Position numbers and translations under genes: made by a program. Below, one piece after another: positions 1-6,794 of a DNA stretch of 10,789 bases. The stretch's first letter is position 1. The number at the start of each line of letters is the position of its first letter. The notes under the pieces were generated by a model. That model was not told the DNA's origin, ran no database searches, and worked only from the letters and a program-made list of their open reading frames with translations. Source of the stretch: Candidatus Bathyarchaeota archaeon (GTDB lineage: Archaea; Thermoproteota; Bathyarchaeia; 40CM-2-53-6; FEN-987); the NCBI GenBank assembly GCA_023247835.1, contig JAHFFU010000014.1, positions 1-10,789 of the forward strand. The letters are read 5' to 3'.

Positions 1-46
1 TGTAGGGCTTCAAGAACGCATATGAGGGTAGACTCTGGAACGATCA

Positions 47-74
47 TGGTGGGGCCGGTGGGATGTATACCCAA
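47..74 (-). pseudogene. Decayed tRNA 3' end (T-arm, acceptor, CCA)
   Basis: Read on the minus strand, this ends in an acceptor strand CGGCCCC (51-57), discriminator A and encoded CCA (47-49). The T-stem is 58-62 against 70-74, with four of five pairs. The T-loop has lost the conserved TTC and reads TATACAT. No matching GGGGCCG 5' acceptor strand lies upstream at tRNA distance, so this is not an intact tRNA. It matches the better-preserved copy at 2570-2596 at 24 of 27 positions. It is probably a remnant left by integration or duplication; chance similarity is unlikely given the encoded CCA. Confidence 0.55.
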
Positions 75-80
75 TTGGGT
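69..80. repeat. 12-bp perfect palindrome
   Basis: ACCCAATTGGGT equals its own reverse complement. It overlaps the T-arm side of the decayed tRNA end. It could be a dimeric-protein site or a by-product of rearrangement; there is no direct evidence of function. Confidence 0.4.
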
Positions 81-100
81 TCAAACCACGTTCCAAAACG

Positions 101-124
101 CTCGAAAATGAGATTATTTTCGAG
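101..124. repeat. Perfect 9-bp stem, 6-nt loop hairpin
   Basis: CTCGAAAAT (101-109) pairs perfectly with ATTTTCGAG (116-124) around the loop GAGATT. It lies in the gene-free 1-334 stretch between two decayed tRNA ends. It has no clean T-tract after it, so a bacterial-type terminator is not well supported. A protein-binding inverted repeat or a recombination site is possible. Confidence 0.45.
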
Positions 125-170
125 GGCCAAATTCTGACGCCAGCACGACCAAATTGGTGCGCACAAAAAT

Positions 171-198
171 TAGAGTTCAAATCTCACCGCCCGCACCA
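171..198 (+). pseudogene. Second decayed tRNA 3' end
   Basis: The plus strand shows a T-loop TTCAAAT (176-182) flanked by a weak stem (three of five pairs), then an acceptor-like strand CGCCCGC (188-194), A195 and CCA (196-198). The tRNA-length 5' position (122-128, GAGGGCC) pairs at only five of seven sites, and no D-arm or anticodon arm is recognisable. It differs from the tRNA end at 47-74 and points the other way. A chance resemblance is possible. Confidence 0.35.
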
Positions 199-334
199 CC
201 TCCACCTGTTAGGCCCAAGATTACACTTCTAGGGCGGCCGGCCGTTCTGCCGCAAGTGCGAGAGTTCGGAGAACTAATAACGATAGGCCCGACCATATCA
301 TGGCGTCGCACGGGCGACGCCGGGGGATATTTGC

Positions 335-1699
335 ATGCCTTTAGCGAAAGAAATCGTGGAGCGGTTTGCGTCTGGCCTCAAGGGGGAGCTTATCCGCGAT
401 GGCGACGCAGCGTACGAGGACGCGCGCAAGATATGGAACGCTATGATCGATCGCAGTCCCGATATGATTGTGCGTTGCCGCGAGACAGAAGATGTCGTGA
501 GAGCCGTGAACTTCGCAAGGGAACACGGGATCCCACTCTCGGTCCGGGCCGGTGGTCACAGTGTATCCGGGAACGCGATTTGCGACGAAGGCCTGGTCAT
601 CGATCTCTCGCCCATGAAGGAGGTCCATGTCGATCCGGAGCGGCGCGTGGCCGCCGCGCAGGGAGGCGTCACGTTGAAGGAGTTCGATCTCAAGACTCAG
701 GAGGTCGGTCTCGCGACGACCGGTGGCATCGTTTCGAACACGGGCATCGCGGGCCTCACCCTCGGCGGTGGCCTCGGCTACCTCATGCGCAAGTATGGGC
801 TCGCGTGCGACAATCTCCTCGGGGTCGAGACCGTCACGGCCGATGGCCGCGTCCTGAAGGTCAACGCACGGGAGAACGCCGACCTTTTTTGGGGAGTCCG
901 AGGTGGCGGAGGCAATTTCGGGGTCGTCACGTCGTTCGAGTTCCGACTCCATCCCGTTGGCAAGATCCTCTTTGGACCTGTTATTCACCCGCTCGAGCGC
1001 GCCCGCGATCTCCTACGGTTCTACCGAAAATTCATGGAGGGGGCACCTGACGAACTCCAAGCATACGCGGGCTGCCTGAGGTCCCCCGAGGGTGCGCCAG
1101 TAGCCGCGGTCGTCGCCGCGTACGTCGGCCCAATCGAGGAGGGGGAGCGGGTCCTGCAGCCCTTGAGGGAATTCGGGCCTCCTGTAGCCGATCAGATTCA
1201 ACCGACGGCTTATGCGGACCATCGCGCCCTCTTCGACGCCTACTACCCGTCGGGACTCCGAAACTACTGGAAGTCGAGCTTCCTGAGGGAGTTGAGCGAC
1301 GGGGCCATCGAGACGATGGTCCGTCACTTCGAGCGAGCGCCCTCACCCCTCCCGGCCGTGGCCCTCGAGCCTCTCGGGGGTGCGGTAGCTCGCGTCGGGA
1401 GGGACGAGACGGCGTTCGATCACCGCGATGCATGGTCAACCGTCCTCATCACCGACGCTTGGATGAACCCCGCGGAGGACGAGGTACACCGGGCTTGGGT
1501 TCGCGGGCTGTGGCAAGACATGCAGCCGTACTCGACAGGGGGCGTGTACGTGAACTACCTCGAGGAAGAGACGGACGAGGGCCCGGATCGCGTGAGAGCT
1601 GCGTATGGGACGAAGTACGAGCGGCTGTCGGCACTCAAGCGGAAGTATGATCCAGAGAATCTGTTCCGTCTTAACCAGAACGTTAGGCCAGCCATGTGA
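335..1699 (+). CDS. FAD-binding oxidoreductase, berberine-bridge/6-HDNO type
   Basis: This 454-residue protein has the full architecture of the VAO/PCMH flavoenzyme family with a BBE C-terminus. The FAD-binding PP-loop is at about 71-79 (RAGGHSVSG), the glycine-rich 129-155 and 183-209 segments follow, and the C-terminal tail near 405-450 has the YGxxYxRLxxLKxKYDPxNxFRxNQN pattern. His75 is at the position that carries covalent FAD in this family. The second, cysteinyl attachment seen in berberine-bridge enzymes is absent (GIVSNTG in its place), so mono-covalent FAD is expected. Members oxidise alcohols, amines or sugars with O2; the substrate here is unknown. The ATG has a GGGGGA ribosome-binding site (322-327) seven bases upstream. 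The gene is clearly richer in G+C than its neighbours and lies between tRNA 3'-end repeats, which suggests acquisition by transfer. Confidence 0.9.
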   Translation: MPLAKEIVERFASGLKGELIRDGDAAYEDARKIWNAMIDRSPDMIVRCRETEDVVRAVNFAREHGIPLSVRAGGHSVSGNAICDEGLVIDLSPMKEVHVDPERRVAAAQGGVTLKEFDLKTQEVGLATTGGIVSNTGIAGLTLGGGLGYLMRKYGLACDNLLGVETVTADGRVLKVNARENADLFWGVRGGGGNFGVVTSFEFRLHPVGKILFGPVIHPLERARDLLRFYRKFMEGAPDELQAYAGCLRSPEGAPVAAVVAAYVGPIEEGERVLQPLREFGPPVADQIQPTAYADHRALFDAYYPSGLRNYWKSSFLRELSDGAIETMVRHFERAPSPLPAVALEPLGGAVARVGRDETAFDHRDAWSTVLITDAWMNPAEDEVHRAWVRGLWQDMQPYSTGGVYVNYLEEETDEGPDRVRAAYGTKYERLSALKRKYDPENLFRLNQNVRPAM

Positions 1700-1780
1700 G
1701 TCGTTGTATGGGCCTGATCTTTAACCGCCTAAAACCTACTACATCATTATGAAATCTTCACATCGAAACTGAGGAGTAGG

Positions 1781-2560
1781 TTGGTCAGATTGGAACTCTT
1801 TAAGCTGCCACTCCTCGAGCAACTAATTCCAGATGGAATCAAAGCAGGGTCGATTCTGCTGGTAGAGTATGACTCTGAATCTCAGTGGCTTTCAGTCGCC
1901 ACGACCATAACGGCGCGTTACGTTGAGAATGGCTCAAACGCATGCCACTGTGCCTGTGCGAGGCCGCGGGCGGACGTACGAAGCGATCTCTCAAGGCTGG
2001 GTCTTGATGTGGACAAGAGCGAGGACGATGGTTTGTTGCGTGTGGATGACTGGTATTCGGCTTCCCTTAGCGCTGACCGAGCTACCGGGAGGCCGAGGTA
2101 TTACGAGGTAGTTGGTGAAGGGGCCCGGTCCCACGTTCGATTTAATTCTATGAAGGTTACCGATCTGAGCGTGGAATGGCTGAAGCTAATGAAGGACGGC
2201 TCGCCGTATATTGTGGACAGTTGGCCGCCCGGCCATCTGATAATAATCGAATCGCTGTCGCCCATGCTCAGATTCAACGAGGAGAAAACATTCCTAGACT
2301 GGGTAGAGGCAAGGTTCAATCCCTTTGCGCGTTCGACGAGGGATATTGAACTGCATGGCCTAGTCCGAGGAGTCCACAGCGAATCCCTCTACAGGCGGAT
2401 GGAGAGCGCGAGCGACGGACTGGTCGATATTAGAGTCATGGAACGCGGGGACGAAGTCAAGAACCTATTCCGAGTGAGAAGCCTGAAGGGACAGCCGCAC
2501 GATACCCGCTGGCATGAGATTCAGGTCAAATCGAACGGAGAGGCAACCGTTCTAAGCTGA
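1781..2560 (+). CDS. KaiC/RadA-like RecA-fold protein lacking a P-loop
   Basis: This 259-residue protein follows the KaiC/GvpD/RAD55 plan. It opens with LxxLIPDGIxxGSILLVEYD (about residues 12-31), where relatives have LIPGGxxxGsxxLxxGxxGxGKT. A Walker-B-like strand HLIIIESLSP lies at 152-161, and a C-terminal 'DGLVDIRV' strand near 212-219 matches the family's 'DGVI-L' strand. The Walker A Gly/Lys/Thr residues are missing (EYDSESQW), and the Walker B Asp is Glu157. ATP hydrolysis is therefore unlikely, and a regulatory or scaffold role is more plausible. Such degenerate paralogues occur in archaeal signal-transduction ATPase families. The TTG start follows GAGGAG (1771-1776) with a 4-base gap. 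A/T-rich TATA-like stretches lie at 1719-1737. It sits 81 bp after the oxidase gene and just before a tRNA 3'-end fragment. Its role is not known. Confidence 0.7.
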   Translation: MVRLELFKLPLLEQLIPDGIKAGSILLVEYDSESQWLSVATTITARYVENGSNACHCACARPRADVRSDLSRLGLDVDKSEDDGLLRVDDWYSASLSADRATGRPRYYEVVGEGARSHVRFNSMKVTDLSVEWLKLMKDGSPYIVDSWPPGHLIIIESLSPMLRFNEEKTFLDWVEARFNPFARSTRDIELHGLVRGVHSESLYRRMESASDGLVDIRVMERGDEVKNLFRVRSLKGQPHDTRWHEIQVKSNGEATVLS

Positions 2561-2569
2561 GGCAAATCG

Positions 2570-2602
2570 TGGTGGGGCCGGTGGGATTTGAACCCACGAC
2601 CG
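2570..2602 (-). pseudogene. 3'-terminal tRNA fragment next to aspS
   Basis: On the minus strand the T-arm is perfect: GTGGG, TTCAAAT loop, CCCAC (2581-2597). It is followed by CGGCCCC (2574-2580), discriminator A and an encoded CCA ending at 2570. The aspS-like stop lies only 14 bases before the T-stem, so the anticodon arm, D-arm and 5' acceptor (GGGGCCG expected) are missing. That leaves only a tRNA 3' end, the piece typically duplicated at archaeal integration sites. A split-tRNA 3' half is conceivable but lacks a visible anticodon-stem strand. The amino-acid identity cannot be read. Confidence 0.65.
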
Positions 2603-2611
2603 CCTACTTCG

Positions 2612-3928
2612 CTACGGGAGGAGTCGTTCTGGTGTTCGCGGAAAGAGCGTGGTCTCCCTGACGTTCTCCTTTTTCAGTAAGGCCATCGTGAAGCGTTCGA
2701 TGCCCAGGCAGAAGCCCCCGTGGGGTGGGACGCCGAACTTGAAGGCGTCGGTGAACCATTTCATTGCTTCAGCGTTAACGTTCTTCTCATTCAGCTGCTC
2801 CATGAGCTTTTCATAGCGGTGCTCTCGCTGGCCGCCCGACGATTGCTCGATGTCCCTGTACAGGAGGTCGACGCCTCGAGTCCACTCCGGGTCTTCGTCA
2901 ACACGCATTACGTAGAATGGTTTGACTTTGAACGGGTACCTATTGATGAAAAACACGTCTGCCTTGTGTTTCTCTCGCACGTGCTTACAAAGTAGGGTTT
3001 CCCCTTCTTTGTCGATGTCGCTCCCGTAAGGAATCTTCTTCCCGAGCCCTTCGAGGATATCGTAAATCTCTGGAAACCGCATTTCTGGGAAGGGCGTCCT
3101 CGGGATTTCCACTTGAATCTGCAAAAGCTCGAGCTCCCTCGCACATTCCTCCTTCACCTTCCTCATTGCGGCTACAACGACTTCTTCCTCAACCCTCATC
3201 ATGTCAGCCTCGTCGTTCATGAACCCAAATTCCACGGCCATACCACGATGCTCGCAAAGGTGGCGAGGAGTGTGAGATAGCTCAGCCCGCCAATTCGGCC
3301 CGAGGTCGTAAATCTTGTCAAAACCCGCTGCAATACACAACTGCCTATGAAGCTGAGGATCCTGTCGGAGAAAGGCCTCTTTCCCGAAGTAATCCAATTT
3401 GAAAACTTCCGCCCCACCCTCAGAAGTCCCACCGAGCAGGCAGGGAGTAAAGACTTGAAGGAAACCGTTCTTGTTGAGGTATTCCACCATTCCCTCAACG
3501 AGTTTGGATTGTACCTGGAAAATGGCTAGGTTTTCCTGACGCCTGAGGTCGATCACGCGCCAATCTAGACGAACGTCCAAGTTAGAGTCGATCTTACCCG
3601 ACACGTCCAGTGGGATTGCAGCCTGTGCCTTAGCAATCAGTTCTATGTTGATTGGGGTGATTTCGGAGCCGACCTTAGCAATCCTTTCCTTGACAGGAGT
3701 ACCTTCAACCGTTATGACATCCTCCCTACCAAGGCTCTCTGAGGTCCTGAGAATTTCAGGTGTGGCGTTTGCTTTGATTATCGTGATCTGTGCGACACCG
3801 TGGTTGTCTCTTAGCCATATGAATCTCGCGCGGGCGAGGTCTTTAATGTCGTGGATCCACCCAGCTAGAACGACTTTTCCGCCTTTCGCGTTCTCTATCT
3901 CGTCCGTGTAATGCGTTCGCCTCAACAA
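2612..3928 (-). CDS. aspS: Aspartyl-tRNA synthetase-like class IIb enzyme (variant pocket)
   Basis: The 438-residue length matches archaeal/eukaryotic-type AspRS. An N-terminal OB-fold anticodon-binding domain (about 18-105, VVLAGWIHDIKD) leads into a class II catalytic core. Motif 2 has Arg214 and Glu216 (NWRAELSHTPRH), and motif 3 is HGGFCLGIER with Arg412. The ATP/metal segment near 361-368 (EQSSGGQR) is intact. Family members charge tRNA(Asp), or both tRNA(Asp) and tRNA(Asn), in the cytoplasm. Here the substrate loop is QDPQLHRQ (189-196), where AspRS has QSPQL(Y/F)KQ, so the aspartate-contacting Lys is Arg195. The usual 'LDVE' is MAVE (230-233), losing an Asp. ATP chemistry looks preserved, but the amino-acid specificity is in doubt. 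The start is TTG, with no ATG available near the N-terminus. It follows sucD by 87 bp. Confidence 0.85.
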   Translation of the reverse strand: MLRRTHYTDEIENAKGGKVVLAGWIHDIKDLARARFIWLRDNHGVAQITIIKANATPEILRTSESLGREDVITVEGTPVKERIAKVGSEITPINIELIAKAQAAIPLDVSGKIDSNLDVRLDWRVIDLRRQENLAIFQVQSKLVEGMVEYLNKNGFLQVFTPCLLGGTSEGGAEVFKLDYFGKEAFLRQDPQLHRQLCIAAGFDKIYDLGPNWRAELSHTPRHLCEHRGMAVEFGFMNDEADMMRVEEEVVVAAMRKVKEECARELELLQIQVEIPRTPFPEMRFPEIYDILEGLGKKIPYGSDIDKEGETLLCKHVREKHKADVFFINRYPFKVKPFYVMRVDEDPEWTRGVDLLYRDIEQSSGGQREHRYEKLMEQLNEKNVNAEAMKWFTDAFKFGVPPHGGFCLGIERFTMALLKKENVRETTLFPRTPERLLP

Positions 3929-3965
3929 CTAGAACAACCGTTCCGAGCTACGTTTCGGCTGCAGC

Positions 3966-3976
3966 GCTATTAATTC
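3966..3976 (-). promoter_or_regulatory. Probable TATA box of aspS-like gene
   Basis: The minus strand reads GAATTAATAGC here, about 40 bp before the TTG start. An archaeal start site about 26 bp downstream would give a leader of roughly 15-20 nt. Assigned by eye from composition and spacing only. Confidence 0.35.
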
Positions 3977-4015
3977 GATGTGTAAAAGCGCATTAGGTAG
4001 ATTTCAGAGAGATTC

Positions 4016-4882
4016 CTAGCGCCCTTTGAGGAGTTTGGCAACCTCGCCAGGTTTGAGGGCGATCTTTACTCCGGCGCGTCTGAGGGACTCAATCTTTGTT
4101 TCCGCAGTCCCAGCCCTGCCCGTGATGATTGCGCCCGCGTGGCCCATCCGCTTTCCAGGGGGTGCCGCTCGCCCCGCAACGTACGCGGCGATAGGTTTGG
4201 GGTACTTCGTTTTCTTGACGTATTCAGCTGCCAATTCCTCAGCGTTTCCTCCGATTTCGCCGATCATTGCGATCGCCTTAGTTGCAGCGTCTTTCCTGAA
4301 CATCTCAAGTATGTCAACGAAGCTCAAACCCACGACGGGGTCCCCTCCAACGCCAAGGCAAGTCGACTGCCCTAGGCCGGCGTTGGTGAGACTGGCGGCG
4401 ATTTCGTAGGTCAAGGTTCCGCTTCTCGAAACCAGTCCGATCTTGCCGGGTTTGAATATGTGCCCCGGCATTATTCCGAGCTTGCATTGGCCCGGTGTTA
4501 TGATGCCAGGAGTATTCGGGCCTATGATGGTGGTGCCTTTCAGCTTGGCCACTTCCATCATCTGAATCTCATCCTTGACAGGAATCCCTTCCGTAATGAC
4601 TATGACCGGATTAAGGCCAGCAGCGATGGATTCGAGAGCTGCGTCTTTGGCAGAGGGCGCTGGGACGAAGATGATGGACGTAGTAGCTTTGTGCTTCTCG
4701 ACCGCCTCCTGCACGGTGTCGAAGACAGGGATGCCGTGAGCTTCGGTCCCTCCCCGGCCAGGTGTAACCCCTGCGACTATCTTCGTTCCATACTCGAGCA
4801 TTAGCTCTGTGTGATAACTTCCTTGGGACCCGGTAATGCCTTGAACGATCGCCTTCGTCTTTCTCCCGACAAGAATTGCCAT
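4016..4882 (-). CDS. sucD: Succinyl-CoA synthetase, alpha subunit
   Basis: This subunit binds CoA and carries the phospho-histidine of succinyl-CoA + ADP + Pi = succinate + CoA + ATP in the citric acid cycle. The 288 residues match the family length. The CoA-binding Rossmann segment is GITGSQGSYHTELMLEYG (15-32), followed by GVTPGRGG (38-45). The phosphorylated histidine is His248 in GHAGAIITGRAGTAE (247-261). The power-helix region GPNTPGI (121-127) and the SRSGTLTYE strand (152-160) are intact. The ATG lies one base after the sucC stop, so the two are translationally coupled and give a stoichiometric alpha/beta complex. No unusual residues were seen. Confidence 0.96.
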   Translation of the reverse strand: MAILVGRKTKAIVQGITGSQGSYHTELMLEYGTKIVAGVTPGRGGTEAHGIPVFDTVQEAVEKHKATTSIIFVPAPSAKDAALESIAAGLNPVIVITEGIPVKDEIQMMEVAKLKGTTIIGPNTPGIITPGQCKLGIMPGHIFKPGKIGLVSRSGTLTYEIAASLTNAGLGQSTCLGVGGDPVVGLSFVDILEMFRKDAATKAIAMIGEIGGNAEELAAEYVKKTKYPKPIAAYVAGRAAPPGKRMGHAGAIITGRAGTAETKIESLRRAGVKIALKPGEVAKLLKGR

Positions 4883-4883
4883 G

Positions 4884-6029
4884 CTACTTCGCCTTTGTGA
4901 TTAGCTCCACAGCCTTCGCCGCCGCTTCTTCCATGCTGTTTAAGGATGGGATGTTGGCCGCCGCGAGAATTTTCCGCCCTTCTTTCTCATTCGTGCCTAC
5001 TAGGCGAATTACCATTGGTTTCGTAATGCCCATTTTTCTTTGAATATCCAGAATCGCTCTGGCGACATCATCGCACCGGGTGATGCCGCCCATGATGTTG
5101 ATCAGAAGAACTTCCACTCTCGGGTTTGCTAAGACGATTTCAAGCGCAGCTGCGATTCTTTCCTCGCTCGCACCGCCCCCAACATCGCAAAAGTTGGCTG
5201 GGTTCCCTTTGTAGTCCAATATCATGTCCAAAGTGGCCATGACTAAGCCTGCGCCGTTTCCGATTATTCCAATGTCGCCGTCGAGTTCGACGTAGGCCAA
5301 GCCTTTCTCGCGTGCCCTGACCTCAAGCGCTGTCATGTCAGGTTCAAACGCTTTCATTCGTTCCAGAAATTTCTGGTGCCTGAAAAGCGAGTTGTCATCC
5401 AACAGAATTCTAAGGTCCGCGGCGACAAGCTCTCCGGACTCCGTCTCAATTAGAGGGTTGGATTCGATGAGTTCAGCGTCGTAATTGAGCATGATTTGAA
5501 AGAGTTTGTTTATGATTGAAGCTACTTGGTTCATCTGCTTTCCAGAATACCCTAATTGTATTGCGACCGCCCTACTCTCATAATCTTGCAGCCCGATCAG
5601 CGGGTCAAGCTTGTGTCGGATGATCATCTCAGGGCGCTGATCCGCGACCTGCTCGATGTCTACACCACCTTCCCTCGAACATAGAATAGTGTAGCAACGG
5701 GAGGCTCGGTCTACGACTATGCTAACGTATCGCTCATGTTTGCTAGCTAATTTCTGTTCGACAAGAACCTTAGCGACTTTCTCTCCCTTGATCGTCATCG
5801 AAAAGATTGACCTCGCAACTTCCTCTGCCTCTTCAGGGTTTGAGGCTGGTTTGACTCCTCCCGCTTTTCCGCGGCCGGCCACGAGAACCTGAGCCTTAAT
5901 CATAGAAGGCTGTCCAAGCTTAAGGAAGGCCTCTCTAGCTTCCTGAGGAGTTGATGCAACAAGCCCCTTCGGCACCGGTAGCCCGTATTCCCGCGCAATT
6001 TCCTTCGCTTCATACTCAAAGAGTTTCAA
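4884..6029 (-). CDS. sucC: Succinyl-CoA synthetase, beta subunit
   Basis: This 381-residue ATP-grasp subunit binds nucleotide and succinate and pairs with SucD. The N-terminus MKLFEYEAKEIAREYGLPVP is typical. KAQVLVAGRGKAGGVK (45-60) is the conserved ATP-grasp segment. The metal ligands match in spacing: Asn191 in ESNPL and Asp205. The C-terminal half has the phosphohistidine-binding GNGAGLVMATLD (257-268) and the NFCDVGGGAS (279-288) turn. The start is TTG, since the upstream ATG is out of frame. A TATA-like box lies about 60 bp upstream (6087-6095). Nucleotide specificity (ADP or GDP) cannot be settled by eye, though SucC-type archaeal enzymes are generally called ADP-forming. Confidence 0.96.
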   Translation of the reverse strand: MKLFEYEAKEIAREYGLPVPKGLVASTPQEAREAFLKLGQPSMIKAQVLVAGRGKAGGVKPASNPEEAEEVARSIFSMTIKGEKVAKVLVEQKLASKHERYVSIVVDRASRCYTILCSREGGVDIEQVADQRPEMIIRHKLDPLIGLQDYESRAVAIQLGYSGKQMNQVASIINKLFQIMLNYDAELIESNPLIETESGELVAADLRILLDDNSLFRHQKFLERMKAFEPDMTALEVRAREKGLAYVELDGDIGIIGNGAGLVMATLDMILDYKGNPANFCDVGGGASEERIAAALEIVLANPRVEVLLINIMGGITRCDDVARAILDIQRKMGITKPMVIRLVGTNEKEGRKILAAANIPSLNSMEEAAAKAVELITKAK

Positions 6030-6086
6030 TGCCGATCATCGTCCGCGAATCCTGTGTGAGTCGAGCCTTAGACTGCTTGAGTTCCG

Positions 6087-6095
6087 TAATAAAAT
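6087..6095 (-). promoter_or_regulatory. Probable TATA box of sucCD
   Basis: TAATAAAAT on the plus strand reads ATTTTATTA on the minus strand, a good archaeal TATA match. A start site about 26 bp downstream (near 6066) would leave a leader of about 37 nt before the sucC TTG. The rest of the 246-bp divergent spacer (6030-6275) shows no gene I can support. Confidence 0.45.
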
Positions 6096-6275
6096 GCCCC
6101 TTCAAGTTCCTGAATCCTTCGCGTTTCAGACGAAATTGGAGAAATGACCTGTGAATAAGCGCCAGCAACCAAATTGTTCAAATAGTTTGCTCGACCTCGT
6201 GCTGCGCGATGACGCTGGCATCGCGAATGCGCAGCCGGCCGACGATCTTCGGGACCAAGATAAAGATGAAAGTGA

Positions 6276-6791
6276 ATGGTAAAGACCATCCTGGACGCAT
6301 TTTGCGTCAAGTCCGGTATTCTCTGCCGGCGATGTGAGGAGAAGGTCGAGAAAGGTCAGGTTACGGAGTTAGACCTCAAAGTAATCCAGCGAATAGTGGA
6401 GCTGGAGAAGGATAACCCCGTTCTTCAAGACGTGACTTATCACAGGTCCGTTGAAGCCGACGGCATGATGGCCGTCCTCGTAGACAAGAAGGACATGCCC
6501 AAGCTACTCGGCGGCGGAGCGAAAATCGTCAAAGACCTCGCAGAAACCTTCGGCAAACGAGTAAAGCTCATCAGCTACGGAGGAGACGACCGAGAGTTCC
6601 TGGAGGACCTCTTCAGCCCCGTTTCGATTCTAACCATAAACACGGTCTGGATTCCGGATGGGAGCACAGAAACAAAGGTCATATTGACCGGCAGGCATCC
6701 GCGGAACATGCCGGTCGACTTGGACAAAGTCCGCAAGATTGCCCAAGAACTCAAGGGCATGACGCTAAGGATTGAGTTTGAGCGCACCTAA
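6276..6791 (+). CDS. Archaeal KH-domain RNA-binding protein (NusA-like)
   Basis: This 171-residue protein resembles the archaeal KH-domain family often labelled a NusA-like transcription elongation factor. A short Cys cluster opens it: Cys10, Cys17 and Cys20 (CX6CX2C), possibly a metal or structural site. It is followed by a 'ELDLKVIQRIVELEK' helix (31-45). The KH core lies at about 62-100, with a loop GGGA (79-82) where GxxG is expected, so the last Gly is Ala. The C-terminal half (about 118-170, INTVWIPDG...) resembles a second nucleic-acid-binding fold of that family. The ATG is preceded directly by an in-frame TGA, which bounds the start. It is divergent from sucC and convergent with the RNase J-like gene with 3 bp between stops. 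The RNA target is unknown. Confidence 0.75.
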   Translation: MVKTILDAFCVKSGILCRRCEEKVEKGQVTELDLKVIQRIVELEKDNPVLQDVTYHRSVEADGMMAVLVDKKDMPKLLGGGAKIVKDLAETFGKRVKLISYGGDDREFLEDLFSPVSILTINTVWIPDGSTETKVILTGRHPRNMPVDLDKVRKIAQELKGMTLRIEFERT

Positions 6792-6794
6792 CCC

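Noticed and set aside
235..244. CGGCCGGCCG 10-bp palindrome
   Set aside because: Pure G/C self-complementary runs are expected by chance in a GC-rich stretch and nothing nearby supports a function.
341..988. Long open frame on the minus strand inside the oxidase gene
   Set aside because: It mirrors the GC-rich oxidase codons, has no recognisable domain and lies wholly within a strongly supported gene on the other strand.
154..1050. Plus-strand frame overlapping the oxidase start, rich in Arg, Pro and Gly
   Set aside because: Its start reads through the tRNA 3'-end remnant (…ISPPAPPPP…) and the rest is out-of-frame oxidase sequence with typical shadow composition.
2570..2650. Full tRNA gene at the 3' end of the aspS-like gene
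   Set aside because: No GGGGCCG 5' acceptor strand, D-arm or anticodon arm can be found upstream on the minus strand; aspS codons occupy that place.
6209..6337. 42-codon frame ahead of the KH gene (MTLASRMRSRPTIFG...)
   Set aside because: It overlaps the KH start in another frame and resembles no ribosomal or other small protein I recognise.
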